In this document: in pieces, positions 8,655-15,464 of the stretch
How positions within the stretch are numbered: the stretch's first letter is position 1
Layout of the letters: the number at the start of each line of letters is the position of its first letter
Assembly (NCBI GenBank): GCA_030642205.1
Contig: DAOWOF010000008.1
Location: 1-24,052, forward strand
Direction: 5' to 3'
DNA: 24,052 nucleotides
From: Desulfobacteraceae bacterium
GTDB lineage: Bacteria; Desulfobacterota; DSM-4660; Desulfatiglandales; Desulfatiglandaceae
The notes under the pieces: generated by a model
Database searches by the model: none
What the model was told of the DNA's origin: nothing
Seen by the model: the letters and a program-made list of their open reading frames with translations, nothing else
Translations under genes and position numbers: made by a program

Positions 8655-8978
8655 TTATAATTCAGCTCCCTTTCTGATAACGACAGAGATTGAACCTCGT
8701 GATATTTTGACCCTTATTTTTGGCGCAATCTCCATAGTTATAATATCATCTGTTATGCCGGTAATGGTTCCATGCAGACCGCCTGTGCTGATAATCCGAT
8801 CTCCCTTTTTTACAGCCGCGAGCAATTCCCGATGTTGTTTCGCCTTTTTTTGCTGAGGTCGAATTAGTAAAAAATAAAAAATAACAAACATGAGAACCAG
8901 AGGTATCAAAGCAGTGAAACCGCTTTGTGCTCCGCCTCCGGTTCCTCCTGATCCCATGGCATGAACCAGCGTATTCAT
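8655..8978 (-). CDS. yajC: Preprotein translocase subunit YajC
   Basis: 107 aa single-span membrane protein of the SecDF-YajC complex. A Gly/Ser-rich N-terminus leads into one helix (about 24-42) ending in the hallmark L-L-I-R-P-Q-Q-K-K (37-45), followed by a small cytoplasmic domain with K-K-G-D-R-I-I-S-T-G-G-L-H-G (57-70). The ATG has a strong AAGGAGA 7 nt upstream. It sits in the classic tgt-yajC-secD-secF order, 204 nt before secD. Confidence 0.96.
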   Translation of the reverse strand: MNTLVHAMGSGGTGGGAQSGFTALIPLVLMFVIFYFLLIRPQQKKAKQHRELLAAVKKGDRIISTGGLHGTITGITDDIITMEIAPKIRVKISRGSISVVIRKGAEL

Positions 8979-9035
8979 AATATAATCTCCTTAAATCAAA
9001 GTGATATTATAGATCCCAGAATATCAGATATATAG

Positions 9036-9065
9036 TTTATAGCACATACCCCCAAAGATGTACAA
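9036..9065 (-). promoter_or_regulatory. Candidate promoter for yajC-secDF
   Basis: On the minus strand, TTGTAC (9060-9065) is separated by 18 bp from TATAAA (9036-9041), which is preceded by TGC (an extended -10). Transcription would begin about 50 nt before yajC. The -35 matches the consensus poorly (3 of 6), so the call rests on the extended -10. Confidence 0.35.
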
Positions 9066-9119
9066 ATTAAGATATCAAAAAATAATGCTAATATAATTTT
9101 TTCCAGGGATATAAATTGG

Positions 9120-10232
9120 TCACAGTCTCGATTTTTGATTCTTATAGAATTCTTTTTTAAAGATGTCCAGCCTGCTTTCTTTTATGGCGAGCCTTAGCTG
9201 AGCCATAAGATTAGTATAATAATGAATATTATGGATGGTATTTAACCTGTAGGCCAAAATTTCCCGTGACATAAAAAGATGCCTCAAATAGGCCCTGGAA
9301 AAATTGGAGCACGTATAACAGGTGCAAGATTCATCGATTGGCCTAGCATCATCCACAAAACGCGCATTCTTTATAGTCAATTTTCCTCTGGAAGTAAAAA
9401 GAGTCCCATTTCTTGCGTTTCTGGTAGGCATAACACAATCAAACATATCCACTCCTTGAGAAATTGACTCTACCAGGTCCTCAGGAGTTCCTACACCCAT
9501 GAGATAAACTGGTTTATGAGAAGGGAGAAGACCCACAGTACTTTCAATAATGTTTATCCTGGTCTGAGAACTCTCCCCAACAGAGAGACCGCCCAACGCA
9601 TACCCATCAAAATCCATTGACACTAATTCGGAGGCACTTTTTTCCCTTAAATCAGGATACATACCTCCCTGTACAATACCAAAAATGGCCTGATTCCCAT
9701 TATTATCCAAACGATCACGAGATCTGCGGGCCCAGAGGCTTGTCAACTTGACAGACTCCATGACATATTCATAATCAGCCGGATATGAAACACATTCATC
9801 AAATGCCATTATAATATCCGCGCCCAGGGCCTTTTGAATATCTATGGCCTCTTCAGGGCCGATAAAATGACGGGACCCATCTATATGGGATTGAAATGTC
9901 ACTCCATCCTGGGTTATGCTGCGTAAACGGGCCAGACTATAGACCTGGAAGCCTCCGCTATCAGTCAGAATAGGCCCTGACCAGCCCATAAATTGATGCA
10001 GTCCGCCCAGCTGTTCAATAATCTTATGGCCTGGCCGTAGATAAAGGTGGTAAGTATTTGCAAGAATGATCTTGGCCCCTGCGCCATTTAAATCAACAGG
10101 ATCTACCGCCTTTACAGACCCCAAGGTGCCTACCGGCATAAATATTGGAGTCTCAAAAGTTCCATGCGGCGTCTTTAGCTCTCCTACCCTGGCTCGATTA
10201 TTGGCTGAATTACAAATTATGTTGAATTCCAC
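9120..10232 (-). CDS. tgt: Queuine tRNA-ribosyltransferase (tRNA-guanine transglycosylase)
   Basis: Exchanges guanine-34 for preQ1 in tRNAs with GUN anticodons, the committed step of queuosine modification. 370 aa, as expected. D-S-G-G-F-Q (91-96) and the nucleophile motif D-M-F-D-C-V (262-267, nucleophile D265 by alignment to known enzymes) are present. So are the zinc ligands C303, C305, C308 and H334 and the substrate-pocket segment G-L-S-V-G-E (215-220). The start is GTG at 10230-10232 with AAGGGA about 6 nt upstream. Located 38 nt after queA, which acts next but one on the same modification. Confidence 0.97.
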   Translation of the reverse strand: MEFNIICNSANNRARVGELKTPHGTFETPIFMPVGTLGSVKAVDPVDLNGAGAKIILANTYHLYLRPGHKIIEQLGGLHQFMGWSGPILTDSGGFQVYSLARLRSITQDGVTFQSHIDGSRHFIGPEEAIDIQKALGADIIMAFDECVSYPADYEYVMESVKLTSLWARRSRDRLDNNGNQAIFGIVQGGMYPDLREKSASELVSMDFDGYALGGLSVGESSQTRINIIESTVGLLPSHKPVYLMGVGTPEDLVESISQGVDMFDCVMPTRNARNGTLFTSRGKLTIKNARFVDDARPIDESCTCYTCSNFSRAYLRHLFMSREILAYRLNTIHNIHYYTNLMAQLRLAIKESRLDIFKKEFYKNQKSRL

Positions 10233-10270
10233 CTTTTATCCCTTTACGAGTCCCTCATATTTTGATGAGG

Positions 10271-11323
10271 TCAGACAATTAACATGGCATCGCCATAACT
10301 GTAGAATCTATATGCATCCGCGACCGCTATCGAATAAGCCTTTTTGGCCAGAGATAAACCGGCAAAGGCCGCCACTAAAAATAATAAAGAGCTCTTGGGA
10401 AGATGAAAATTGGTAATAAGGGCATCTACTACCTTGAAAGAATATCCAGGTGTAATAAGAAGCCCGGTTTTTCCTCCTCCGGCTGAAATGAAGCCATCTT
10501 TATCCGCCACTTTTTCTAAAGTTCGAACAACAGTGGTCCCTACAGCTATCACCCTTCCCCCATCCTTTTTTGTTTCATTTATAGCTTCTGCTGTGGCAGT
10601 TGGGATATCATAATATTCCTCTTCCAAGTGATGCTTTTTAATATCTCTTACCCGCACAGGGCTAAATGTGCCATAACCAACATGAAGGGTCAAAAAAGCC
10701 GTGTTCACTCCTGTTTTGTTTAATTTTTTAAATAGCTCCTGAGTAAAATGCAGTCCAGCAGTAGGAGCAGCGATAGCCCCCTTTACAGAAGAAAAAATCG
10801 TTTGATATCGCTTGCTGTCAAGATGCTTCAAGTCAGAATCTTTTGTTCGTTTGATATAGGGCGGCAAGGGGACTTGTCCCTGGATATCGAGTTGCTCATC
10901 AATATTTGCATTTTTAAAGGCTATCCTGACCTTTCCTTCAGGCAAGACCTCTTCAATTTGTCCGGAGAGTCCATTTTCGAAGAACAGGAGATGACCTTCG
11001 CGGGGTTTTTTAGATGATTTCATAAGGCATAGGCGAGACTGAGAAGCATCTGAAATAAAAGAGGGATGATCCAGAACCAGGATTTCTATCTGGCCTCCGC
11101 TCTCTTTTTTCCCATGAAGCCGTGCCTTGACAACCTTTGTATCATTGAAGATTAAAAGATCTCCTGGCTCAAGTAATGATAAAAGTTCAAAAAAATTATG
11201 CCCAGAGCATTTTCTGTCCTGACGGTCGACAAGAAGTAATCGGGAATGATCCCGTTTTTCAGCCGGCAACCGGGCAATCAACCGGGCAGGTAGAATGTAG
11301 TTGTAATCATTAATTTCAAACAT
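10271..11323 (-). CDS. queA: S-adenosylmethionine:tRNA ribosyltransferase-isomerase
   Basis: Transfers and isomerises the ribosyl group of SAM onto preQ1-tRNA to make epoxyqueuosine. 350 aa, full length. Family signatures visible: F-N-D-T-K-V-V-K-A-R-L (59-69), I-A-A-P-T-A-G-L-H-F-T (184-194), L-H-V-G-Y-G-T-F-S-P-V (213-223), A-V-G-T-T-V-V-R-T-L-E (260-270) and the C-terminal N-F-H-L-P-K-S-S-L-L stretch with Y-R-F-Y-S-Y-G-D-A-M. ATG start without an obvious SD. Followed by tgt, so two queuosine genes are adjacent and probably co-transcribed. A 131-bp gap separates it from the DUF2065 gene upstream. Confidence 0.97.
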   Translation of the reverse strand: MFEINDYNYILPARLIARLPAEKRDHSRLLLVDRQDRKCSGHNFFELLSLLEPGDLLIFNDTKVVKARLHGKKESGGQIEILVLDHPSFISDASQSRLCLMKSSKKPREGHLLFFENGLSGQIEEVLPEGKVRIAFKNANIDEQLDIQGQVPLPPYIKRTKDSDLKHLDSKRYQTIFSSVKGAIAAPTAGLHFTQELFKKLNKTGVNTAFLTLHVGYGTFSPVRVRDIKKHHLEEEYYDIPTATAEAINETKKDGGRVIAVGTTVVRTLEKVADKDGFISAGGGKTGLLITPGYSFKVVDALITNFHLPKSSLLFLVAAFAGLSLAKKAYSIAVADAYRFYSYGDAMLIV

Positions 11324-11454
11324 TATGGAATCATACGGTTTGCCTTGTGGCAGAGCATAGAGGATAACTATTTCTTGTAAAAATCTCGTTCCATGTGAAG
11401 CAAAAAATTACCAGCGCGTACATTATTCAAGATCCACCTTAATGTCAAATTATT

Positions 11455-11640
11455 TTATTTCTTGCATAAATAAGTAATCAAGATGCCTATTATCATGGCC
11501 ATAAGGCCTACTATCCTGAGAGAATTTTCAGGGATATTCTGGATAGTCAATACCCATTTTTTCATCTTATCCGGGAAGGCAAAATATGGCAGGCCTTCAA
11601 TAATAAGAATAAGCCCCAAAAGGCAAAAAAATGTTTTCAT
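11455..11640 (-). CDS. DUF2065 (YjeT-like) small inner-membrane protein
   Basis: 61 aa with two predicted membrane helices (about 3-20 and 41-58) joined by a short loop with E-G-L-P-Y-F-A-F-P-D-K (15-25). Length, two-helix topology and the I-x-E-G-L-x-Y motif fit DUF2065. The biochemical role is unknown. It is the first gene of the minus-strand run ahead of queA, an arrangement I associate with this phylum. ATG start with only a weak AGGA upstream. Confidence 0.8.
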   Translation of the reverse strand: MKTFFCLLGLILIIEGLPYFAFPDKMKKWVLTIQNIPENSLRIVGLMAMIIGILITYLCKK

Positions 11641-11942
11641 TATTCTCTGATCCTGTTTAGGATAGGGTTCTTAAAAGAAAATATTTGACACCATAGCATG
11701 AAATCGGAAGCTTATCCGTTGTAGCCTGGGTACTGCTTGGCGAGCACAGAGAAGCACTATCAGCTTTGAAGGCAACTTACTTTAATTTATAAAGGAAGAC
11801 AAGCAAGTTTATAATGAAAGTTTTTAAAAAAATATAAAACAAAAAATATTTTGACAATTCCCTTAGAAAGAATAAAGCTATAGTATCATGCAAATAATAA
11901 TCATGCTGATAATAGATGCCTAAGCAAAGGAGAATTCCTTAA
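11641..11942. other. Divergent intergenic region, 302 bp
   Basis: Separates the minus-strand DUF2065/queA run from the plus-strand GAF gene, so both transcription units should start here. The right half is strongly A/T-rich (11818-11850) and runs into a perfect TTGACA. No gene, RNA or strong palindrome is seen, and no convincing minus-strand promoter could be picked out. Confidence 0.6.
11851..11884 (+). promoter_or_regulatory. Candidate promoter for the GAF-kinase genes
   Basis: A perfect -35 TTGACA (11851-11856) follows an A/T-rich UP-like tract. The best -10 by sequence is TATAGT (11879-11884), but its 22-bp spacer is long. TAAAGC (11873-11878) has a 16-bp spacer but a poor match. The SD AAGGAG lies at 11927-11932, 10 nt before the ATG at 11943. 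Confidence 0.35.
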
Positions 11943-12509
11943 ATGGATAAAGAGCCTAAAAGGAGATTTCATCTCCATCATTTTAAGTCAATCAGTCATG
12001 CCATTGCTACCTATGAAGATTTGGGTCTGCTTTTTAATCATCTGGCAGAGGGAACTGCCCGTGCCTTTGATGCCAAAGGTTGTGCTATTATGCTTTTAGA
12101 TGAGCGGGAAAAACAGTTCTTTCTTGTTAGCAGCTATGGCATTTCTGAATCTTATAAAAAAAAGGGGCCTATTCTTATTGATCAGAGCGATAGCGCTTTT
12201 TTTATTAATGAGCCTGTTTTTATAAAGGATATGCTATGTGATAATCGGATACATTATCCGGAGGAGGCTAAAGAAGAAGGCTTTGTGTCATTACTCTGTA
12301 TACCCATAAGACATAGGAAAGACCCTATTGGACTGGTCAGGATTTATCATGCAGAGGCAATACAATATCATAAAGAGGATGTCGATGCCTTATGTGTTTT
12401 GTGTGAGCTGCTGGGGATGGTTATCGAAATTAATGGCCTGATAAATTTTCTGGATAAAGTCAAAGTTGCCATGGGAAGCTTGCCAACAAGAATGCTGGCA
12501 GGATTATAA
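11943..12509 (+). CDS. GAF-domain sensory protein
   Basis: 188 aa, essentially a single GAF domain (about 20-165). It shows the A-x-G-C-A-I-M-L-L-D core (44-53), a central S-S-Y-G-I-S (63-68), S-L-L-C-I-P-I-R-H-R-K-D-P-I-G-L-V-R-I-Y (115-134) and a final helix. GAF domains bind small ligands such as cyclic nucleotides, haem or other cofactors; the ligand here cannot be told. No output domain is attached, so it probably signals through a partner. The kinase-like gene starts 3 nt after its stop, which implies coupled translation and a functional pair. ATG start with AAGGAG 10 nt upstream. Confidence 0.88.
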   Translation: MDKEPKRRFHLHHFKSISHAIATYEDLGLLFNHLAEGTARAFDAKGCAIMLLDEREKQFFLVSSYGISESYKKKGPILIDQSDSAFFINEPVFIKDMLCDNRIHYPEEAKEEGFVSLLCIPIRHRKDPIGLVRIYHAEAIQYHKEDVDALCVLCELLGMVIEINGLINFLDKVKVAMGSLPTRMLAGL

Positions 12510-12512
12510 TCT

Positions 12513-13421
12513 ATGTCCCCAAAAAATGTAAAAGACACTACAAATTTTTTTTTCATCGATTATGGCGACATTATTGATCTTGGAACACGACAATTTAAAG
12601 TAACCGGCCATGAACGAGAAGCCCGTTTTGGGATGGATGAGCCCAAATATTGGGTGAAAAGAGCCATTGATTTGAAGACAGGAGAAAAGAAAATCCTCAA
12701 GTTATCCTATTTTGAGTCTTTCGAGACTTCAATAGGTGGAGTTAAGATAGATCGTTTCAGGAACCCTGAAAAGGAAGGTGATATCCTGGCATTGGTAGGC
12801 AGCCACCCCTATTTTATGCATGGTAAGGCCTACAGAGATATAAAAGACAATAATATTCGGGTACTGGATATTGTCCATGGAATTAACTTCTATAATTACA
12901 TAGCTTCACTCGAAATGGATTACAATACTTATTTCAAAACCCTTTTACCAGAAATCATAAAACGCCTTATAAATGCCTTTGAAGCGATTCGGTTTCTTCA
13001 TTCCAATGGTTTTAACCACGGTGATATCAGAAATGATCATATTATAATTGAACGCGAAACAGGCAACTACGTTTGGATCGATTTTGATTATGATTATCAA
13101 ACTACTGAAAATCCATTTGGTTTGGATATGTTTGGTATTGGCAATATATTGATCTATGCTGTTGGGATGGGATTTCATAATCTTTACAATATAAGGAATG
13201 ATAAAAAAACCTATAAAGATATTATTAATGACTTGGATCCCGGAGATTTTGCAATACTGGACCAGTCGCGATTTGTCAATCTTAGGAAATTATATCCTAT
13301 TATTCCTTTAGTTCTTAATGAGATCCTTGCCCATTTTTCAAGGCGTGCAAATATATATTATGAATTAGCTGAAGAATTAATTGATGATTTATACCGATGT
13401 TTATATCTCGGTTTTGAGTGA
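12513..13421 (+). CDS. Divergent protein kinase-like protein
   Basis: 302 aa with a recognisable kinase fold. A lysine in K-I-L-K-L-S (K63) fits the beta-3 lysine and E88 the helix-C glutamate. V-L-D-I-V-H-G (117-123) fits the hinge. The catalytic loop is H-G-D-I-R-N-D-H (169-176), with D171 as catalytic base, and the metal-binding Asp is D190 in W-I-D-F-D. D-M-F-G-I-G-N-I-L (205-213) matches the helix-F region. The Asn that normally ends the catalytic loop is His (H176) and DFG is DFD, so it is either an atypical kinase or a pseudokinase. No membrane segment. Starts 3 nt after the GAF gene. Substrate unknown; a small-molecule kinase of the HGD-type (APH/RIO-like) is an alternative. Confidence 0.75.
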   Translation: MSPKNVKDTTNFFFIDYGDIIDLGTRQFKVTGHEREARFGMDEPKYWVKRAIDLKTGEKKILKLSYFESFETSIGGVKIDRFRNPEKEGDILALVGSHPYFMHGKAYRDIKDNNIRVLDIVHGINFYNYIASLEMDYNTYFKTLLPEIIKRLINAFEAIRFLHSNGFNHGDIRNDHIIIERETGNYVWIDFDYDYQTTENPFGLDMFGIGNILIYAVGMGFHNLYNIRNDKKTYKDIINDLDPGDFAILDQSRFVNLRKLYPIIPLVLNEILAHFSRRANIYYELAEELIDDLYRCLYLGFE

Positions 13422-13515
13422 GATTATGAAAAATATGGAATCTACAATCAATTTTTTCTCTATGCTCCATAAAATTTAAGATAATACATTTGATCATAAT
13501 TTCTGATAAGCTGCC

Positions 13516-13553
13516 CAAGACACTATCTGATAACTTTATAAAAGAGTGTCTTG
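13516..13553. repeat. Perfect 9-bp inverted repeat upstream of the Usp-like gene
   Basis: CAAGACACT (13516-13524) and AGTGTCTTG (13545-13553) are exact reverse complements separated by 20 nt. It lies in the 206-bp gap after the kinase-like gene and 75 nt before the Usp-like start. No T-run follows on either strand, so it is not an intrinsic terminator. It may be a protein-binding site or an mRNA stem. Confidence 0.6.
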
Positions 13554-13627
13554 CAGGTATCTGTACAAGAGTCAAACGAATGACCTTTTATAAATATTAA
13601 TTTTATCTGAAATTAGGGAGAAATATT

Positions 13628-14083
13628 TTGGATACGAAAACCAATTATGTCCTTGTAGCCTTATCCGATTCTATAAGTTCCCGAGGGGTAATTAACTATT
13701 TAATATCACAACCATTACGTCCCCCAGATGTAACCATGGTCTTGCTGCATATATTCAGAAAATCATCCGCCAGCAAAGATCTTATGGGTAAAAAATTTAC
13801 TCAATTACAGCCGGCAAGGATGTCTGACTTCCTTAAAGAAGCAAAAGAGAAGTTAGTTGAAAATAATTATAATCCGGACAGGATTGAAATCGAATTTGTG
13901 GATAAAGAATATCCCGCGGTATCGGATGGCATTATTGACCAATTTAAAAAAAGAAAATATGTAATGGTCGTAATTGGTCGTAAAAGGATGTCCAAGGCCG
14001 AAGAATTTGTTTTAGGAGATGTTAGTGTAAAGTTGGTTCGGGCACTGGAAAACACTGCGGTTTTGGTCGTTAAATCGATATAA
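13628..14083 (+). CDS. Universal stress protein-like protein
   Basis: 151 aa with the UspA-type alpha/beta layout: Y-V-L-V-A-L-S-D-S (7-15) as the first strand, M-V-L-L-H-I-F (37-43), V-M-V-V-I-G-R-K (112-119) and a last strand A-V-L-V-V-K (144-149). The ATP-binding signature G-x2-G-x9-G-(S/T) is degraded: G117 is kept, the second Gly is R120, and the final G-S/T is G130-D131. It may therefore not bind ATP. The start is TTG at 13628-13630 with GGGAG 7 nt upstream. It follows the GAF/kinase pair by 206 bp and precedes the cyclophilin by 34 nt. Usp proteins commonly act as stress-signal binders. Confidence 0.82.
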   Translation: MDTKTNYVLVALSDSISSRGVINYLISQPLRPPDVTMVLLHIFRKSSASKDLMGKKFTQLQPARMSDFLKEAKEKLVENNYNPDRIEIEFVDKEYPAVSDGIIDQFKKRKYVMVVIGRKRMSKAEEFVLGDVSVKLVRALENTAVLVVKSI

Positions 14084-14117
14084 AAAACTTCAATATTTCT
14101 TCTTAATGAGGTCATCA

Positions 14118-14702
14118 ATGAAAAGAATTTTACTTTTTTTACTTAGTACATTCATCATGGTTTCTTTATTAAATTGTAGCAAAAATCCCACGGACGGCCC
14201 TCTTGTGCGAATTGAAACGACCTATGGCGACATTGTTATGACGCTTTACCCTCTGGAGTCTCCCAAGACAGTGGAAAATTTTCTCCAGTATGTGAAAGAG
14301 GGCTTCTATGATAACACAATATTTCATCGTGTAATAAGGCGCTTTATGATACAGGGTGGAGGCCTGACTCCTGAATTGAAAACAAAACCAACACGAGATC
14401 CGATTATAAATGAAGCGGCCAACGGACTCAAAAACAAACGTGGAACTATCGCCATGGCCCGTGGCAGCGAACCAGATTCCGCCAGAGCTCAATTTTTTAT
14501 TAATCTTAGAAACAATCCCTTCCTTGATCATAAGAAAAAGACTTTGAGTAACTGGGGCTATTGTGTCTTTGGCCGGGTGATTGAAGGAATGGATGTTGTA
14601 GATAAAATTGAGGGAATACCGACCATCTCAAAAAAAGGCTTCCCAAAATTTCCGGAGACATTAGTCATAATAAAGAAAGTATCAGTATTAGAAGGCTTAT
14701 AA
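14118..14702 (+). CDS. Lipoprotein peptidyl-prolyl cis-trans isomerase (cyclophilin)
   Basis: 194 aa. A lipoprotein signal peptide (K2-R3, hydrophobic 4-16) ends in L-L-N-C, so C20 is the likely lipidated residue; Asn at -1 is less usual. The cyclophilin core follows: F-H-R-V-I-R-R-F-M-I-Q-G-G (69-81, catalytic R71) and A-R-A-Q-F-F-I-N-L (122-130). Expected role: proline isomerisation in proteins outside the cytoplasmic membrane. A longer frame opens at an ATG at 14106, but GAGG ends 6 nt before the ATG at 14118 and that start gives a clean signal peptide, so it is preferred. Lies 34 nt after the Usp-like gene. Confidence 0.92.
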   Translation: MKRILLFLLSTFIMVSLLNCSKNPTDGPLVRIETTYGDIVMTLYPLESPKTVENFLQYVKEGFYDNTIFHRVIRRFMIQGGGLTPELKTKPTRDPIINEAANGLKNKRGTIAMARGSEPDSARAQFFINLRNNPFLDHKKKTLSNWGYCVFGRVIEGMDVVDKIEGIPTISKKGFPKFPETLVIIKKVSVLEGL

Positions 14703-14929
14703 AGTTTCGAAGGGTTCACTCAAAAATAATATAAGATGCCAATTCTGCAAATTTATTTTTAAGCGAGTCCTAAGAGTCAATCCAATATTGACGGCTTCTA
14801 AAAAAATATGGTATCTTAAAAAACTAACTTAGGGTGGCGTTTCGTAAAGGTCTTCCATCCTTATTCCTGAATCTGACCATAATATTGCCTTGCTTCCAGA
14901 AAGATTTTTGTAAGAGCAGAGGGTATAAT

Positions 14930-14947
14930 ATGTACTGCAACGTACAT
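14930..14947. promoter_or_regulatory. Possible operator palindrome
   Basis: ATGTAC (14930-14935) and GTACAT (14942-14947) are exact reverse complements around TGCAAC. The palindrome overlaps the end of one TATAAT (14924-14929) and lies just before the -35 of the next promoter, a typical place for a repressor or activator site. The regulator is unknown. Confidence 0.3.
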
Positions 14948-14950
14948 TAA

Positions 14951-14978
14951 TTAACTCATTTAGGGCTTTACCTATAAT
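14951..14978 (+). promoter_or_regulatory. Candidate sigma-70 type promoter for the zinc-ribbon/U32/cbiK/cupin operon
   Basis: TTAACT (14951-14956, 4 of 6 matches) and a perfect TATAAT (14973-14978) are spaced 16 bp apart. The predicted transcription start is around 14985, about 43 nt before the ATG at 15028. Confidence 0.45.
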
Positions 14979-15027
14979 GCGAGCATTTTTTTAAGTAAAG
15001 CTAAAAAATAAATTACAGAGATATAAA

Positions 15028-15459
15028 ATGACTACACCAGGAAAAGACATAATCGCTTATTGTTCAAGTTGTAAGCTTGATCTGGCCCATATCATAGTTG
15101 CCAAAAATGAAGAGAAAATAGTTAAAGTTGAATGCAATACCTGTCATAAAACGCATGTCTTTCGTCCTCCAAAAGGAGACGTTGTCAAAAAGAAGAAAAA
15201 GAAAACTACTAAAGCAAAAGGAAGAGCCAGAAAATCAAAAAAGGTTGTTAAATCAAACGCAGAGGAATGGTCAGAACAGATGGCTTTAAAAACTGATGCA
15301 AAGGTTGCTCCTTATGTAATGGCCAACTCTTTTCAGGCAGGAGATATTATATCCCACCCTAAATTTGGCAACGGAATTGTGATTAAAGTTGTGGGTACCC
15401 AGAAATTTGAAGCTATGTTTGAGGACAGCATTAAACTTATGGCCCAGGGTAGAAGCTAG
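15028..15459 (+). CDS. Small zinc-ribbon protein with basic linker and FGNG domain
   Basis: 143 aa in three parts. An N-terminal C-x2-C...C-x2-C (C12, C15, C36, C39) should bind zinc. A very basic Lys/Arg stretch (~54-75) looks like a nucleic-acid contact. The C-terminal domain (~101-143) has G-D-I-I-S-H-P-K-F-G-N-G-I-V (105-118), resembling the small SH3-like beta-barrel tails with an H-x-x-F-G-x-G motif seen in some DNA-repair helicases and CarD-like proteins. Together this suggests a DNA- or RNA-binding protein; the exact role is unknown. It starts the plus-strand operon, with U32 only 5 nt downstream. SD weak. Confidence 0.75.
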   Translation: MTTPGKDIIAYCSSCKLDLAHIIVAKNEEKIVKVECNTCHKTHVFRPPKGDVVKKKKKKTTKAKGRARKSKKVVKSNAEEWSEQMALKTDAKVAPYVMANSFQAGDIISHPKFGNGIVIKVVGTQKFEAMFEDSIKLMAQGRS

Positions 15460-15464
15460 CAAAC

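Larger units (their letters stand above)
14703..15027. other. Intergenic region with tandem -10 elements, 325 bp
   Basis: Between the cyclophilin and the zinc-ribbon gene, both on the plus strand. It contains a 6-bp inverted repeat GTCAAT/ATTGAC (14776-14792), a perfect TATAAT without a good -35 (14924-14929), a 6-bp palindrome ATGTAC/GTACAT (14930-14947) directly after it, and a second TATAAT (14973-14978) with a fair -35. No gene or terminator was found. Confidence 0.55.

Noticed and set aside
13422..13627. Small gene between the kinase-like and Usp-like genes
   Set aside because: Plus-strand frames in the gap are short and lack an SD; an 86-codon minus-strand frame extends back over the kinase gene and looks like antisense noise. 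Only the inverted repeat stands out.
14761..14800. Possible third copy of the dispersed repeat (shares ATATTGACGGC with copy B)
   Set aside because: Only about 11 bp match exactly and the rest does not align well, so it is not called a copy.
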